A stretch of 31,126 nucleotides of DNA from a virus: positions 1 through 31,126 of the IMG/VR virus record IMGVR_UViG_3300042922_000691; one strand, 5' to 3'. The position numbers and the translations under genes were made by a program. Shown one piece after another: positions 15,768 through 23,549 of this stretch (its first letter is position 1; each line of letters begins with the position of its first letter). The notes beneath the pieces were generated by a model, which was not told the DNA's origin, made no database searches, and saw nothing but the letters and a program-made list of their open reading frames with translations.

Positions 15768-15789
15768 GTTTTATATTACTGTTATTTAT
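15768..15789 (-). promoter_or_regulatory. TAATATNAAAC motif, copy 6 (divergent)
   Basis: The minus strand reads AACAGTAATATAAAAC. It shares the core TAATATAAAAC with the other copies but its left half is weaker, and it touches the stop codon of the 15789-16016 gene. It points toward the antirepressor gene, with a terminator in between. Confidence 0.4.
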
Positions 15790-16016
15790 TATCTTTCATC
15801 ATCAACCCAATCAATTTTCTTATTAGCTAAATAGCTAAATCCGCAAGCAAGAAGAAAATCCTTAAATAAATCTCCAACTACTTCAAGCTGCGCGCCTCCA
15901 AGATAATCACTTTCAACAGTTTTACACATATGTGTTGGCATACCAAACTCATCAATATATGTAAAATCTACACTTACAGTTTCTAAATCTCTATCTTCAT
16001 AATCTCTGTCTATCAT
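15789..16016 (-). CDS. Small acidic protein, 75 aa, unknown
   Basis: I do not recognise this protein. It is strongly acidic at the N terminus (DRDYEDRDLETVSVDFTYIDEFG), has a middle ESDYLGGAQLEVVGDLFKDFLLACGFSYL and ends in DWVDDER. The pattern suggests a compact alpha/beta domain with no membrane segment. The start at ATG 16016 follows AGAAGGAAATTAAA. Its place 23 bases downstream of the homing endonuclease suggests one transcript. Small acidic phage proteins often bind host factors or mimic DNA, but nothing in the sequence proves that. Confidence 0.6.
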   Translation of the reverse strand: MIDRDYEDRDLETVSVDFTYIDEFGMPTHMCKTVESDYLGGAQLEVVGDLFKDFLLACGFSYLANKKIDWVDDER

Positions 16017-16039
16017 TTTAATTTCCTTCTTTCCTAATT

Positions 16040-17065
16040 TTAACTTGCTATTTTATATTTATTAATATCAAAATTTTTATAATCACGTTCATATATCCAG
16101 ATTGAATTAAACATAATATTTTTATTCTTTTGAACATTATGCCTAATAGTTCCTTCGTTAATTTTATATTCATTGGCTGCTTCGCAAAATGATCTATATC
16201 TTCGTAATATTTTCCCATTCATATCTAATTGTAATATTGGATTAATTCTTAATTTTTTAAATATAAGTTTGCCACCATTTAATATGTAATCTTTTAAATA
16301 CATCCATCTATAATTTTTATAAAAAGAATTTTCCTTGCTACAACACCTAATTATTGAGCGTGGATCTATACCTAATTCATTTCCACACTCAGTGGCACCA
16401 TCCCATATTTTAATTATTTCATTCTTTAATAAATCACATTGTATTACTGGTTTATAACTAGAATTATTTAAATAATATTCTAAGTCTAATCCATTGTTAT
16501 TATAATCATCTACAAATAGCCAAATGTATTTATTGAAAATTAACATTTTTCTTTTACAACACCGCTGTATTGCAGGTTGATTAATACCTAGTTTTTTACT
16601 TGCTTCTCTAGCTCCATACCATTCATTTACAATGTTTCCATACAAATCAATCTGATATATAGGTTTGGATTTTTGAGCACATCTCATCACTTCTCTATCT
16701 TTTTCTGTAAGATTTTGTCTGAATAAAGATATTTTGTTCTTAGTCTCTTGAGACATTTTATCGCCAAATACTCCACCTAAATCTCTGTTGTATCCATTTT
16801 TATATGTATCAAGTATTTTTATATACATGCGCTCAAAATCATCTAAATATTCTGGAGTACAACGTGTTAATATAGAAAATTTAAAATTTTTATTTCCATA
16901 TTTATTCCACGATGCTTGTAGATGTATATTATTATGTTTATTTTTGTTTAATTCTGACCTGTGACATCTCAATCTCTGATATATGTCTACACTTTGACCT
17001 ATATATTTTTTCTTATTCACTAAATTTTCAATACAATAAATACCACTAATCTTTTCTTTAGCCAT
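16040..17065 (-). CDS. GIY-YIG homing endonuclease with NUMOD repeats
   Basis: The N terminus has SGIYCIENLVNKKKYIGQS, the GIY-x10-YIG signature of the nuclease domain, with the Arg-rich helix QRLRCHRSEL and later ILDTYKNGYNRDLGG. A NUMOD3-like segment (DKMSQETKNKISLFRQNLT) follows at about residues 103-121. Then come three copies of a NUMOD1-like DNA-binding repeat, each of about 50 residues: I-Y-Q-I-D...EASKKLGI...CCKRK...W; V-I-Q-C-D...ATECGNELGI...CCSKE...W; and I-L-Q-L-D...CEAANEYKI...W. Each ends in a W-x(3-4)-DY segment. Such proteins cut a specific site and move by homing. It is free-standing: no intron is visible around it. The ATG start follows AAAGGAAAGGATAA. Confidence 0.85.
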   Translation of the reverse strand: MAKEKISGIYCIENLVNKKKYIGQSVDIYQRLRCHRSELNKNKHNNIHLQASWNKYGNKNFKFSILTRCTPEYLDDFERMYIKILDTYKNGYNRDLGGVFGDKMSQETKNKISLFRQNLTEKDREVMRCAQKSKPIYQIDLYGNIVNEWYGAREASKKLGINQPAIQRCCKRKMLIFNKYIWLFVDDYNNNGLDLEYYLNNSSYKPVIQCDLLKNEIIKIWDGATECGNELGIDPRSIIRCCSKENSFYKNYRWMYLKDYILNGGKLIFKKLRINPILQLDMNGKILRRYRSFCEAANEYKINEGTIRHNVQKNKNIMFNSIWIYERDYKNFDINKYKIAS

Positions 17066-17086
17066 TTATCCTTTCCTTTACACAAC

Positions 17087-17115
17087 AAAAGAGACGTAAC
17101 ATTTCGCTACGTCTC
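17087..17115 (-). terminator. Intrinsic terminator before the homing endonuclease
   Basis: GAGACGTA and TACGTCTC form a perfect 8-bp stem around ACATTTCGC, and four T residues follow on the minus strand. It ends the transcript of the phosphoesterase gene. An additional hairpin AGTAGG/CCTACT lies just upstream (17129-17150), without a T run. Confidence 0.75.
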
Positions 17116-17168
17116 AACAATAGAAAGGGTAGTAGGGGCATAATCCTACTATGAGTCACCCATAATAT

Positions 17169-18134
17169 TTAATTTAACACTTCTAATTGTGTTTGATCCT
17201 TTATTACATTACCATCTATATCCTGACATATGTAAATGAATCCTTCTTTTTGACTATTTACTAATAATCCATCAGAATAGTGAACTTTCTTTACATCACA
17301 ACAACATCCTTGTTCATAAATAGTTGTATTTCCAATTGTATATTGGCCAATCCTATGTGTATGAGCCATAACTAATGACTTAAACTGGAATCCTTCATTT
17401 CTAAACCACATCATTGCTTTTTCTGCGGTTTTAAGAATTCCGCTTGAAAATGCGGTGGGATGGCAGAAAATTGTTTCACCAATCTGACAAAACCAATTGT
17501 CAGTATATTCGATTTCTACATCATCAAAAACATCAATAAGAGGCTTATATTCAATCTTTGCGCGTTCTCTTTTATTATAGTGTTTAAATCCATCCACTAA
17601 AATTAATTCTAAAGAGGTTTTTGGCATTAACTCTAAAATATCTGTATCTAAATTCTTTGCAAAATAACTTTGAAATCTTACATCATGGTTTCCATATGTA
17701 ACAACAACTCTTTTAGGTTTTATGTATTCAATCAAGTCAATTAAATGCTGTCTAGTTTCTATCAATTCTTCCATAGGACTTACACGATATGCTTTTGGGA
17801 ATTTACTGATTCCCTGGCAATCTCCAACATCGCCATTAATCTGTAATATATCAACTTTTCCAACATAGTCTTTATAAGTTTCTATTGGAAGCTGATATGG
17901 CACATGCAAATCAGAAATCGATAGTATTCTAGTATTTATCTTATGAAAAGATGAATCGGATTCAATTATTTCTATAATTCGCTTCATCCCGTACATTCTT
18001 TTTCTAACTTCTGATTCATTAAAACAATTCCCTTCTCCGAATAGTAATTCGCTCAATTCTTCATAGGGAGTACTAATTGTTTTATTAATTAATCTACCTT
18101 CAATTAAGTCTTTCGCTTCTTGATAATTAATAAT
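17169..18134 (-). CDS. Calcineurin-like metallophosphoesterase
   Basis: All metal motifs of the calcineurin-like family are present: DLH (residues 49-51 when counted from the TTG at 18056), GDVGD (75-79), GNHD (122-125), FCHP, and AHTHR (about 231-236). The substrate could be a phosphoprotein, nucleotide or nucleic acid; I cannot tell. The TTG start at 18056 has no ribosome binding site, and the same frame stays open upstream with a plausible helical segment (NYQEAKDLIEGRLI). About 26 codons further up, GAGAGG followed by AATGAATT precedes an in-frame ATT at 18134. I therefore place the start there, giving 321 aa; the ATG at 18141 is out of frame and ends at once. The extended N terminus with EVRKRMYG could be a DNA- or protein-binding helix region. 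Confidence 0.75.
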   Translation of the reverse strand: MINYQEAKDLIEGRLINKTISTPYEELSELLFGEGNCFNESEVRKRMYGMKRIIEIIESDSSFHKINTRILSISDLHVPYQLPIETYKDYVGKVDILQINGDVGDCQGISKFPKAYRVSPMEELIETRQHLIDLIEYIKPKRVVVTYGNHDVRFQSYFAKNLDTDILELMPKTSLELILVDGFKHYNKRERAKIEYKPLIDVFDDVEIEYTDNWFCQIGETIFCHPTAFSSGILKTAEKAMMWFRNEGFQFKSLVMAHTHRIGQYTIGNTTIYEQGCCCDVKKVHYSDGLLVNSQKEGFIYICQDIDGNVIKDQTQLEVLN

Positions 18135-18242
18135 AATTCATTCCTCTCTGTATTCAAATTTTTCTTGCAATCTAATCCATATTGATGTATAGTGTATTTA
18201 GTGGGGGTTTACGCTGAAAATGGAATAAAAAATAAAATAGAA

Positions 18243-18476
18243 TTATTCGTCATCATCTTCATTAAGATATTCAACTTCATAATCGTACATTTCTTCTGGC
18301 TCATTAAGAAATTCTCTTAGCAGAGCAGTATCTTTTTCGTGTTCCAAAATGCGTTTAGAAGGAGTTGCTTTAAGTGACTCAATCCATACTTCAACTAATT
18401 CTGTAAACTTATTAATTACTGGCACCATAAAAATAATAGTAGCTATGCCTCCTATATAATACTTCAAATTTTTCAT
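18243..18476 (-). CDS. Small one-pass membrane protein, 77 aa
   Basis: Residues 6-24 (YYIGGIATIIFMVPVINKF) form one hydrophobic segment that is probably a transmembrane helix, followed by a charged cytoplasmic or extracellular part with LEHEKDTALLREFLNEPEEMYDYE and a very acidic tail ending in EDDDE. I do not recognise a family; small membrane proteins of this type in phages can be holin-like, superinfection-exclusion or anchor proteins, but the sequence does not distinguish them. The start ATG follows GGAGGCAGTTCT, and the ribosome binding site lies in the loop of a small perfect hairpin (see separate entry). It lies between the beta-CASP and phosphoesterase genes. Confidence 0.65.
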   Translation of the reverse strand: MKNLKYYIGGIATIIFMVPVINKFTELVEVWIESLKATPSKRILEHEKDTALLREFLNEPEEMYDYEVEYLNEDDDE

Positions 18477-18496
18477 AGAACTGCCTCCGGTTCTAT
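18475..18496 (-). promoter_or_regulatory. Hairpin with ribosome binding site in the loop
   Basis: On the minus strand ATAGAAC and GTTCTAT form a perfect 7-bp stem around CGGAGGCA, which contains the SD sequence. The last two bases of the stem are the first bases of the ATG start codon at 18476. Such a fold could serve as a translational operator for the small membrane protein. Confidence 0.45.
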
Positions 18497-18500
18497 ATGC

Positions 18501-19952
18501 CTACACATGTATTACAGTACTTTTGTTAATAATGCGTACCTTCATGGTCTTAGACATATTTGATAATTCATTTTCAAGCGATTCCTTTAAACTAATTCTA
18601 CTTTTTTCATCTCCATGTAGCAAATATATACATTCAGCATTTATATTTTTATAATAGTTAATAAGCTCATTATTTTGTGCATGAGACGAGAATGATTTTA
18701 ATTCTACTATTTGACATTTATTCTTTAATACTTTGTTTTGAATAGATACCGTTTTCTGGTCATGTGCGTGCTTAATTTTCCAACCAAGAGTATTTTCACC
18801 ACAATATCCCATAAAAAGAATACAATCATTACTTCTTGGTATAATACTTTGTGCCCAAAATACAGATCTGCCGCTTTGTAACATTCCACCTGAACTTAAA
18901 ATCACTTTAGACCCAGAACTTTCAATACATGCAACACTGTCCTGATGTTCTTCTATTAATTTGATATTTTTCCATGACATCATCTCATCAAATTTTTCTT
19001 TTCGTTCCCCTTCAAGAATAGAAGAGTAAATGTTTAACAATCTTATAGCTAACGGGCTATCAACAATAATTGGAACTGTAAAATTATTATCATTTCCAAA
19101 CATTTCATATAAATACCATAATACAATAGCCATTTTATCTAAGCTAAATGTTGGTATTAGGACTCTGTTATTACTATCAATACAAAATTGAGTTACCACA
19201 GATTTGATTTTTTCTAAATCCTTTTTAAAATCATTTTTGGTAATGCGTTTTGTGGACAACCCATATGTAGACTCCCCTAAAACAACATTTGCAGAAGAGA
19301 TTGGAGCGAATTTTTCAACGAATACGCGTTTGTCTTCTGTTACTGTATTACCTATATCTGAAGTTACTACAATTTTACTTGTGTGGTTGTTAATCTTTAT
19401 AAATAGTTCCAACTGCTGCGATAATAATATATGGCCTGCGTTAATATAACGAAATGATAATTCATCTGTTAATTGAATTACTTCATTTGAACCATATTCT
19501 TTTATATGTTGTAAGGTATATTCAATGTCAGAAATATTATAAAAAGGCGTATAAACTTTACAATATTTTTTACTTAGATACTCACAATCCTTTTCCATAA
19601 TTTTAGCGCTGTCCAACCACATTTCTCTTAAAATTGCAGTACTACCTTTTGGAACTATTACTGTTGCGTTACATTTACCTGTTGCAAATACAGATGGAAT
19701 GTTGGCAATATGGTCATAATGATTATGGCAAACAAATATGTAATTTAAATCCTGTGGCTTTATCTTTGATAACATATGTTTATTAAGATTGTAATTATCT
19801 AATACTGTATGTCCTTCCTGTATTCCGCCTAGTTCCACTGCGATTGCAGTATCATCATATTCTACAATATTGCAACTGCCAGTTACACTTTCAGCAGAAT
19901 ATCCAACTGGTGTAACGGTTATAGATTTCTTCCTTTTGGAAATATTACTCAC
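18501..19952 (-). CDS. Beta-CASP metallo-beta-lactamase nuclease
   Basis: This is a CPSF73/RNase J-type nuclease by motif. HNHYDH (residues 76-81), H174 in NAGH, and D199 in TSDIG are the metal ligands. The beta-CASP part has ESTYG (E227), PTFSLDKM, SSGGMLQSG (353-361) and SSHAQNNEL with H424. At 483 aa it has normal length. Such enzymes cut RNA, and less often DNA. In a phage it could process phage or host transcripts or resist host defence. The start is GTG 19952 with GGAAGG overlapping it; the first visible conserved strand (ITVTPVGYSAES) begins at residue 11, so the true start could be a little later. The gene lies on the same strand as, and downstream of, the polymerase and tRNA genes. 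Confidence 0.85.
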   Translation of the reverse strand: MSNISKRKKSITVTPVGYSAESVTGSCNIVEYDDTAIAVELGGIQEGHTVLDNYNLNKHMLSKIKPQDLNYIFVCHNHYDHIANIPSVFATGKCNATVIVPKGSTAILREMWLDSAKIMEKDCEYLSKKYCKVYTPFYNISDIEYTLQHIKEYGSNEVIQLTDELSFRYINAGHILLSQQLELFIKINNHTSKIVVTSDIGNTVTEDKRVFVEKFAPISSANVVLGESTYGLSTKRITKNDFKKDLEKIKSVVTQFCIDSNNRVLIPTFSLDKMAIVLWYLYEMFGNDNNFTVPIIVDSPLAIRLLNIYSSILEGERKEKFDEMMSWKNIKLIEEHQDSVACIESSGSKVILSSGGMLQSGRSVFWAQSIIPRSNDCILFMGYCGENTLGWKIKHAHDQKTVSIQNKVLKNKCQIVELKSFSSHAQNNELINYYKNINAECIYLLHGDEKSRISLKESLENELSNMSKTMKVRIINKSTVIHV

Positions 19953-19976
19953 ACCTTCCCATTATGTATTTAAATA

Positions 19977-20147
19977 CTAAAAATCCTCTTCAACGATAAT
20001 AGTCTTTTTGAGTTTTTTCTTTTCTTTAATATTCAATTTTCTTTTGTCTCTACTTTGCAAATCGGATATTTTATCCTTTGCGATTTTGTTTACTTTCTTA
20101 ATCATTTTTTCTAAATCATAAGACTGTATTATATTGTTGTCATTCAT
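19977..20147 (-). CDS. Small lysine-rich protein, 56 aa, unknown
   Basis: The frame starts at ATG 20147 and ends just before the beta-CASP gene. It is very basic: KMIKKVNKIAKDK, SRDKRKLNIKEKKKLKK, then a short acidic end IVEEDF. Helical, no cysteine, no membrane part. The start has a weak site, with AAAGGAAG 15 bases in front. The same frame is open upstream back into the tRNA gene (FNYERKIIQSF), without any ATG, GTG or TTG, so the real start may be non-canonical. A nucleic-acid-binding role fits the charge but is not shown. It could also be a chance frame, though composition argues against this. Confidence 0.4.
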   Translation of the reverse strand: MNDNNIIQSYDLEKMIKKVNKIAKDKISDLQSRDKRKLNIKEKKKLKKTIIVEEDF

Positions 20148-20201
20148 AAAAGATTGTATAATCTTCCTTTCATAGTTAAAATTTTCTTCCGTAGAAGAGA
20201 G

Positions 20202-20286
20202 CGATAGGAGAGGGATTTGAACCCACGGTGCTTATAACACATCTGCTTTCAAGGCAGATACCATAAACCAACTCGGACATCCTATC
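20202..20286 (-). tRNA. tRNA-Ser (anticodon UGA)
   Basis: The minus strand gives GATAGGA...TCCTATC as a 7-bp acceptor stem. The anticodon arm is TCTGC-CTTGAAA-GCAGA, so the anticodon is UGA and the tRNA reads UCA codons. The TGTTATAAGCA variable region, longer than five bases, and the T arm GTGGGTTCAAATCCC confirm a class II serine tRNA. A 3' CCA is not encoded. UCA is common in AT-rich genes, so the tRNA may support phage codon use. Confidence 0.9.
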
Positions 20287-20337
20287 ATTAGTAAAGAACT
20301 TATTGTGGATAAATAAATCAAAATATTATTTTGGATT

Positions 20338-20380
20338 CAGATAGTGTGCCACCCCATTGTACACAGCAACACACCATCTG
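20338..20380 (-). other. Long inverted repeat upstream of the tRNA
   Basis: CAGATAGTGTG (20338-20348) and CACACCATCTG (20370-20380) pair over 11 positions with one G-U pair in the minus-strand transcript and enclose a 21-base loop. No T run follows, so it is not a simple terminator. It may be a processing site for the tRNA transcript or a regulatory hairpin. The 50 bases between it and the tRNA hold nothing that I recognise. Confidence 0.4.
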
Positions 20381-20431
20381 ATAGATGAGAAGTATATGAA
20401 AAAATAAAGAAAGTTTATTTGAAATATTTAT

Positions 20432-20453
20432 GTTTTATATTATTTGTTTTAAA
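20432..20453 (-). promoter_or_regulatory. TAATATNAAAC motif, copy 5
   Basis: The minus strand has AACAAATAATATAAAAC, matching the left half and the core of the other copies. It overlaps the T run of the terminator at 20451-20484 and points at the tRNA-Ser, the 56-aa ORF and the beta-CASP gene. It would be well placed to restart transcription after the terminator. Confidence 0.55.
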
Positions 20454-20484
20454 AAATAGGGCAGAAACTTATGCGTCTACCCTA
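20451..20484 (-). terminator. Intrinsic terminator after the polymerase/38-aa gene
   Basis: On the minus strand TAGGGTAGA and TCTGCCCTA form a 9-bp stem with one G-U pair around CGCATAAGTT, followed by six T residues. It ends the transcript carrying the polymerase gene and the 38-aa ORF. Confidence 0.8.
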
Positions 20485-20503
20485 TTATATTTATATCCAC
20501 ATA

Positions 20504-20620
20504 TCAAGCCTGTGGAGAGGCTATAAGATCCGGATTCCATATTTTTAGCCCGCAGTTGGCAATAGCGGAGAAGTCTACTTGTACAATCTCGTACGTTCTT
20601 CCTTCATATAACACCCTCAT
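20504..20620 (-). CDS. Small protein, 38 aa, unknown
   Basis: ATG 20620 opens a short frame, MRVLYEGRTYEIVQVDFSA and then NCGLKIWNPDL, with a strand-turn-strand look and no charge bias. It resembles tiny phage proteins of 35-45 residues that are not assigned to any family. The ribosome binding site is poor, and an upstream extension of the frame exists without a usual start codon. It lies between the polymerase stop and a strong terminator, so it is probably cotranscribed with the polymerase. Real coding status is moderately likely given the codon composition. Confidence 0.4.
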   Translation of the reverse strand: MRVLYEGRTYEIVQVDFSAIANCGLKIWNPDLIASPQA

Positions 20621-20682
20621 TTTATTTTCTGTAATAGGCTTAAATACTAGGTTTTTTAAAAAAGCAATACACCAAATTTATC

Positions 20683-23493
20683 TTATTTAGATGAAAAATT
20701 AACCATAAACTTATCCTTATTCGTCTTATATAACAAATTTAACATCTTTACCGTATATTTATTTGCATTTATTTCAACCTTTTTACCACCATTATTTTTT
20801 TCTAATCCTAATGCAGTTTCAATTAACCTATTGATTGTTATTATATTACCTATCTTCATTTTTTTTATCTCTTCAATAAAACAGGCTGATTTATCCAAAA
20901 AGAATATCAAGTTATCATCATCTAGATTATTTATATTGTTTTTTACAAATATATCATATTGTTCAACAATATTCCTGATTTTACTCATCTGCCTGTCATG
21001 CCCCCTACCATTCATTTTAATAAAAAACTCTTCAGTAGGAGTAGCGGCATCATTACTTGCCATTTGGATTGTATCCAAAACTTCTTCCAACCAATTCATA
21101 GGGCATACTAAATCTTTATTTATCCGCTTCTTTAGTTTATCTTTTGATTCTTTTATTTCTTCGTATGGAATTTCAAGACCATTTTTAGTATGTTTAATTT
21201 CTTTTGTATATTTCATGAATTCCGGTAAGTCGCATTTAATCTTTATGCGTTCACCATTACGTATTATATTATTTGCTATATTCATACAATCCATAGCTTT
21301 TATTCTATTGATTTCTGTAATTGGATCAACTTCATATTCACGCTTGCAACTATCAATTGCAACCTGTGCTATTACAGATAGAATGACAAAATTATCATAT
21401 AAATCTTTATTACTTGGATTTGTCCAATAATATGTCATGGCGAGCTGCGCCAAGTTGCTTGATTCTCCTATTGACATTCTTGATTTTGCAAATTTATTAT
21501 CCATTTCAGCATAAGCAATTTTTGTGTTTTCATATGTTATATTACTTTCTTGTAATTTATTAACAATCGTAGGATATTCTTCATAACATAACTTTGCATA
21601 TTTAACCATAGTTAGATGATTTGTGACGAATAAAAAATCGCTATCCTCATCCATTCCGTTAGCTCTATCCTGAATATCACTTTGTATACAATTTATCGCG
21701 ATAATATTTTTACTAAATGTAAAATACTTTTCTATTTCATCACTATAAACGTTATGTAAGTAACAAATATTGTTTGGTGAATTGTGTGGGTTTCTAATTG
21801 CACACAGATGTTCACCATTTTTAAATCTTCTCGTATAACATTGTATTGTTCCTTTTTCAAAATTCAATGTCGGATCTTTTGACCAATCTTCATCAACAGA
21901 ATAGAGTAGTAAGGCATAAGGATTACCGCATACTGTTAAATTGTCAGCATTTATGGTTATTTTTCCTTTTCTAAGTTTATAAACATAACTCTTTATTATT
22001 TCTTTTTTTTCATAACGAAACCATTTACTATTTGCAAAATCTTTATTATGTTTGTATAAATCAGCAAGCATTTCATAATGATTAATTTCATTCGCATTCT
22101 TTCTTAAAAACTTTTCAAACTCATCATTATCACGTTTCAACAATTCAACATAATCAACACTTGTTTTTGCAATGTCTATAATAGCGTCTTTAGTACACGG
22201 GAGAGTGTTAAGCATCTGGTAACTCATTTGTTGCACTGATCCTAATTTACTCTCATGATCAGTTTTAACAATACCAAAAACTGAACCATCTGCATTTATT
22301 TTATTACACCAATATTGATATGCTTCTAGGTCATTACCACCCATTAATTCTTTGAATTTTAACCATTTAATCGCATTATTAGTTGTAATTACTTTAATTT
22401 CTTTTAAAAAATGGGGTAATCCAAACATATCATAGATTACATATGTATTATAATCTTTATTATTATTCTTACACCAGTCCTTAAAAAATAACTGCATATT
22501 GGTTCTGAATCCACACATCTTAAAAAAATGATTTCTCAGCAGTACCATCCCGTTTATATAATCTGGTAAAATACTGTTGTCAATAAGTCCCATACCATCC
22601 CACAAAGTATTTTTTACTCGGCTTTCTTTCTGTTCAACTACACATCTATTTTCTTTTCCATCAACTTTTTTATATGATTTTTTATATATAGGATTTCCGT
22701 CGATATCAAGCTTGCTATTTTTTATAGCATTTTGTCTATTTAATTCTGTTTTTTCTTCATCAATAACACGAATTTTAGTTTCATATTCTTTGGACTTAAC
22801 AATATTAGTCATTGTTGTAAAGAAACTGTCTTGATCTTTTAATATTAGAACATCATTAATTGGTATATGTAATGTATCTATAACTGTACTTGTTACAAGA
22901 GGGGCATATGCTGACATTTCAACTATCTTAGCATTGTCCTTATCCATCTTATTCCCAAGTCCAATTGTTAACCAATCATATGCCTTTTTATATAAGTTTT
23001 CATTTATAAACATAACCTGGCCAACTTTTGCCTTGGATGGAGTACGATATAGCATTTTATAGTTTATATATTCAATCTTATTAATTTCTCCGTTTTTATC
23101 GAATGACTTATATTCTACTTTAACACCACTCTGATAAAAATCTTCTCTAATTTCTTCTTTTGATTTTTTAATACATTTTTCTTTATTGATTTCTATTCTA
23201 TTGATGATTTTTTTTATTCGTTCTTTTGAATTATCATCTGCATCATCTAATATTTTTCTTAATCGCTTCATTTCTTCGTCATAAGATCTTGAGCCAAAAT
23301 CAAAACATAAACAAATAATATCTCTTGTACTTTCACTTTTATAAACGTTGAGTCCATTTTTTATAAGATATAAACTGAATAAACTATTGTTTAACATTGC
23401 ATCAGTATAATCATACCTATCACGCAACCCCTGGTTATATCCATATAATGTACCTGCTTTTATATTTTTTATCTTAATTCCATATTTGCTAAT
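20683..23493 (-). CDS. Single-chain RNA polymerase-like protein (YonO/RdRP-type)
   Basis: In numbering from the TTG at 23427, NGMDEDSDF (590-598) contains D593-x-D595-x-D597, matching the catalytic metal triad of double-psi beta-barrel polymerases (NADFDGD in cellular beta', DxDGD in YonO and eukaryotic RdRPs). About 45 residues before it, LCAIRNPHNSPNNI resembles the R-x-P-x-h-x-x-D/N-I segment seen before the triad in RdRPs. WDGMGLIDN (276-284) followed by FRTNMQLFF resembles the DG-x-G-x-I and first-barrel region. I infer a template-dependent RNA polymerase of the YonO-like group. The TTG has no ribosome binding site. The frame is open upstream through GIKIKNIKAGTLYG to ATT at 23493, preceded by GAGAGGAG and AATGAATT, giving 936 aa. 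The motif TAATATTAAAC lies about 35 bases before that start. Confidence 0.75.
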   Translation of the reverse strand: MSKYGIKIKNIKAGTLYGYNQGLRDRYDYTDAMLNNSLFSLYLIKNGLNVYKSESTRDIICLCFDFGSRSYDEEMKRLRKILDDADDNSKERIKKIINRIEINKEKCIKKSKEEIREDFYQSGVKVEYKSFDKNGEINKIEYINYKMLYRTPSKAKVGQVMFINENLYKKAYDWLTIGLGNKMDKDNAKIVEMSAYAPLVTSTVIDTLHIPINDVLILKDQDSFFTTMTNIVKSKEYETKIRVIDEEKTELNRQNAIKNSKLDIDGNPIYKKSYKKVDGKENRCVVEQKESRVKNTLWDGMGLIDNSILPDYINGMVLLRNHFFKMCGFRTNMQLFFKDWCKNNNKDYNTYVIYDMFGLPHFLKEIKVITTNNAIKWLKFKELMGGNDLEAYQYWCNKINADGSVFGIVKTDHESKLGSVQQMSYQMLNTLPCTKDAIIDIAKTSVDYVELLKRDNDEFEKFLRKNANEINHYEMLADLYKHNKDFANSKWFRYEKKEIIKSYVYKLRKGKITINADNLTVCGNPYALLLYSVDEDWSKDPTLNFEKGTIQCYTRRFKNGEHLCAIRNPHNSPNNICYLHNVYSDEIEKYFTFSKNIIAINCIQSDIQDRANGMDEDSDFLFVTNHLTMVKYAKLCYEEYPTIVNKLQESNITYENTKIAYAEMDNKFAKSRMSIGESSNLAQLAMTYYWTNPSNKDLYDNFVILSVIAQVAIDSCKREYEVDPITEINRIKAMDCMNIANNIIRNGERIKIKCDLPEFMKYTKEIKHTKNGLEIPYEEIKESKDKLKKRINKDLVCPMNWLEEVLDTIQMASNDAATPTEEFFIKMNGRGHDRQMSKIRNIVEQYDIFVKNNINNLDDDNLIFFLDKSACFIEEIKKMKIGNIITINRLIETALGLEKNNGGKKVEINANKYTVKMLNLLYKTNKDKFMVNFSSK

Positions 23494-23527
23494 AATTCAT
23501 TCTCCTCTCAAATAGTAAATATATTGT

Positions 23528-23549
23528 GTTTAATATTATTTGTATTAGA
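23528..23549 (-). promoter_or_regulatory. TAATATNAAAC motif, copy 4 (polymerase gene)
   Basis: The minus strand reads AATACAAATAATATTAAAC between the helicase stop and the polymerase ribosome binding site. The stretch upstream has no -35 box at a usual distance, and only about 20 bases lie between the motif and the GAGAGG site, too few for a separate sigma-A promoter. It therefore looks like a promoter or operator acting directly on the polymerase gene. Confidence 0.6.

Noticed and set aside
20831-21430. Long plus-strand ORF of 199 codons opposite the polymerase gene
   Set aside because: It lies wholly antisense to the C-terminal half of the polymerase, has no ribosome binding site and a Ser/Leu/Ile/Phe-rich composition typical of antisense reading.
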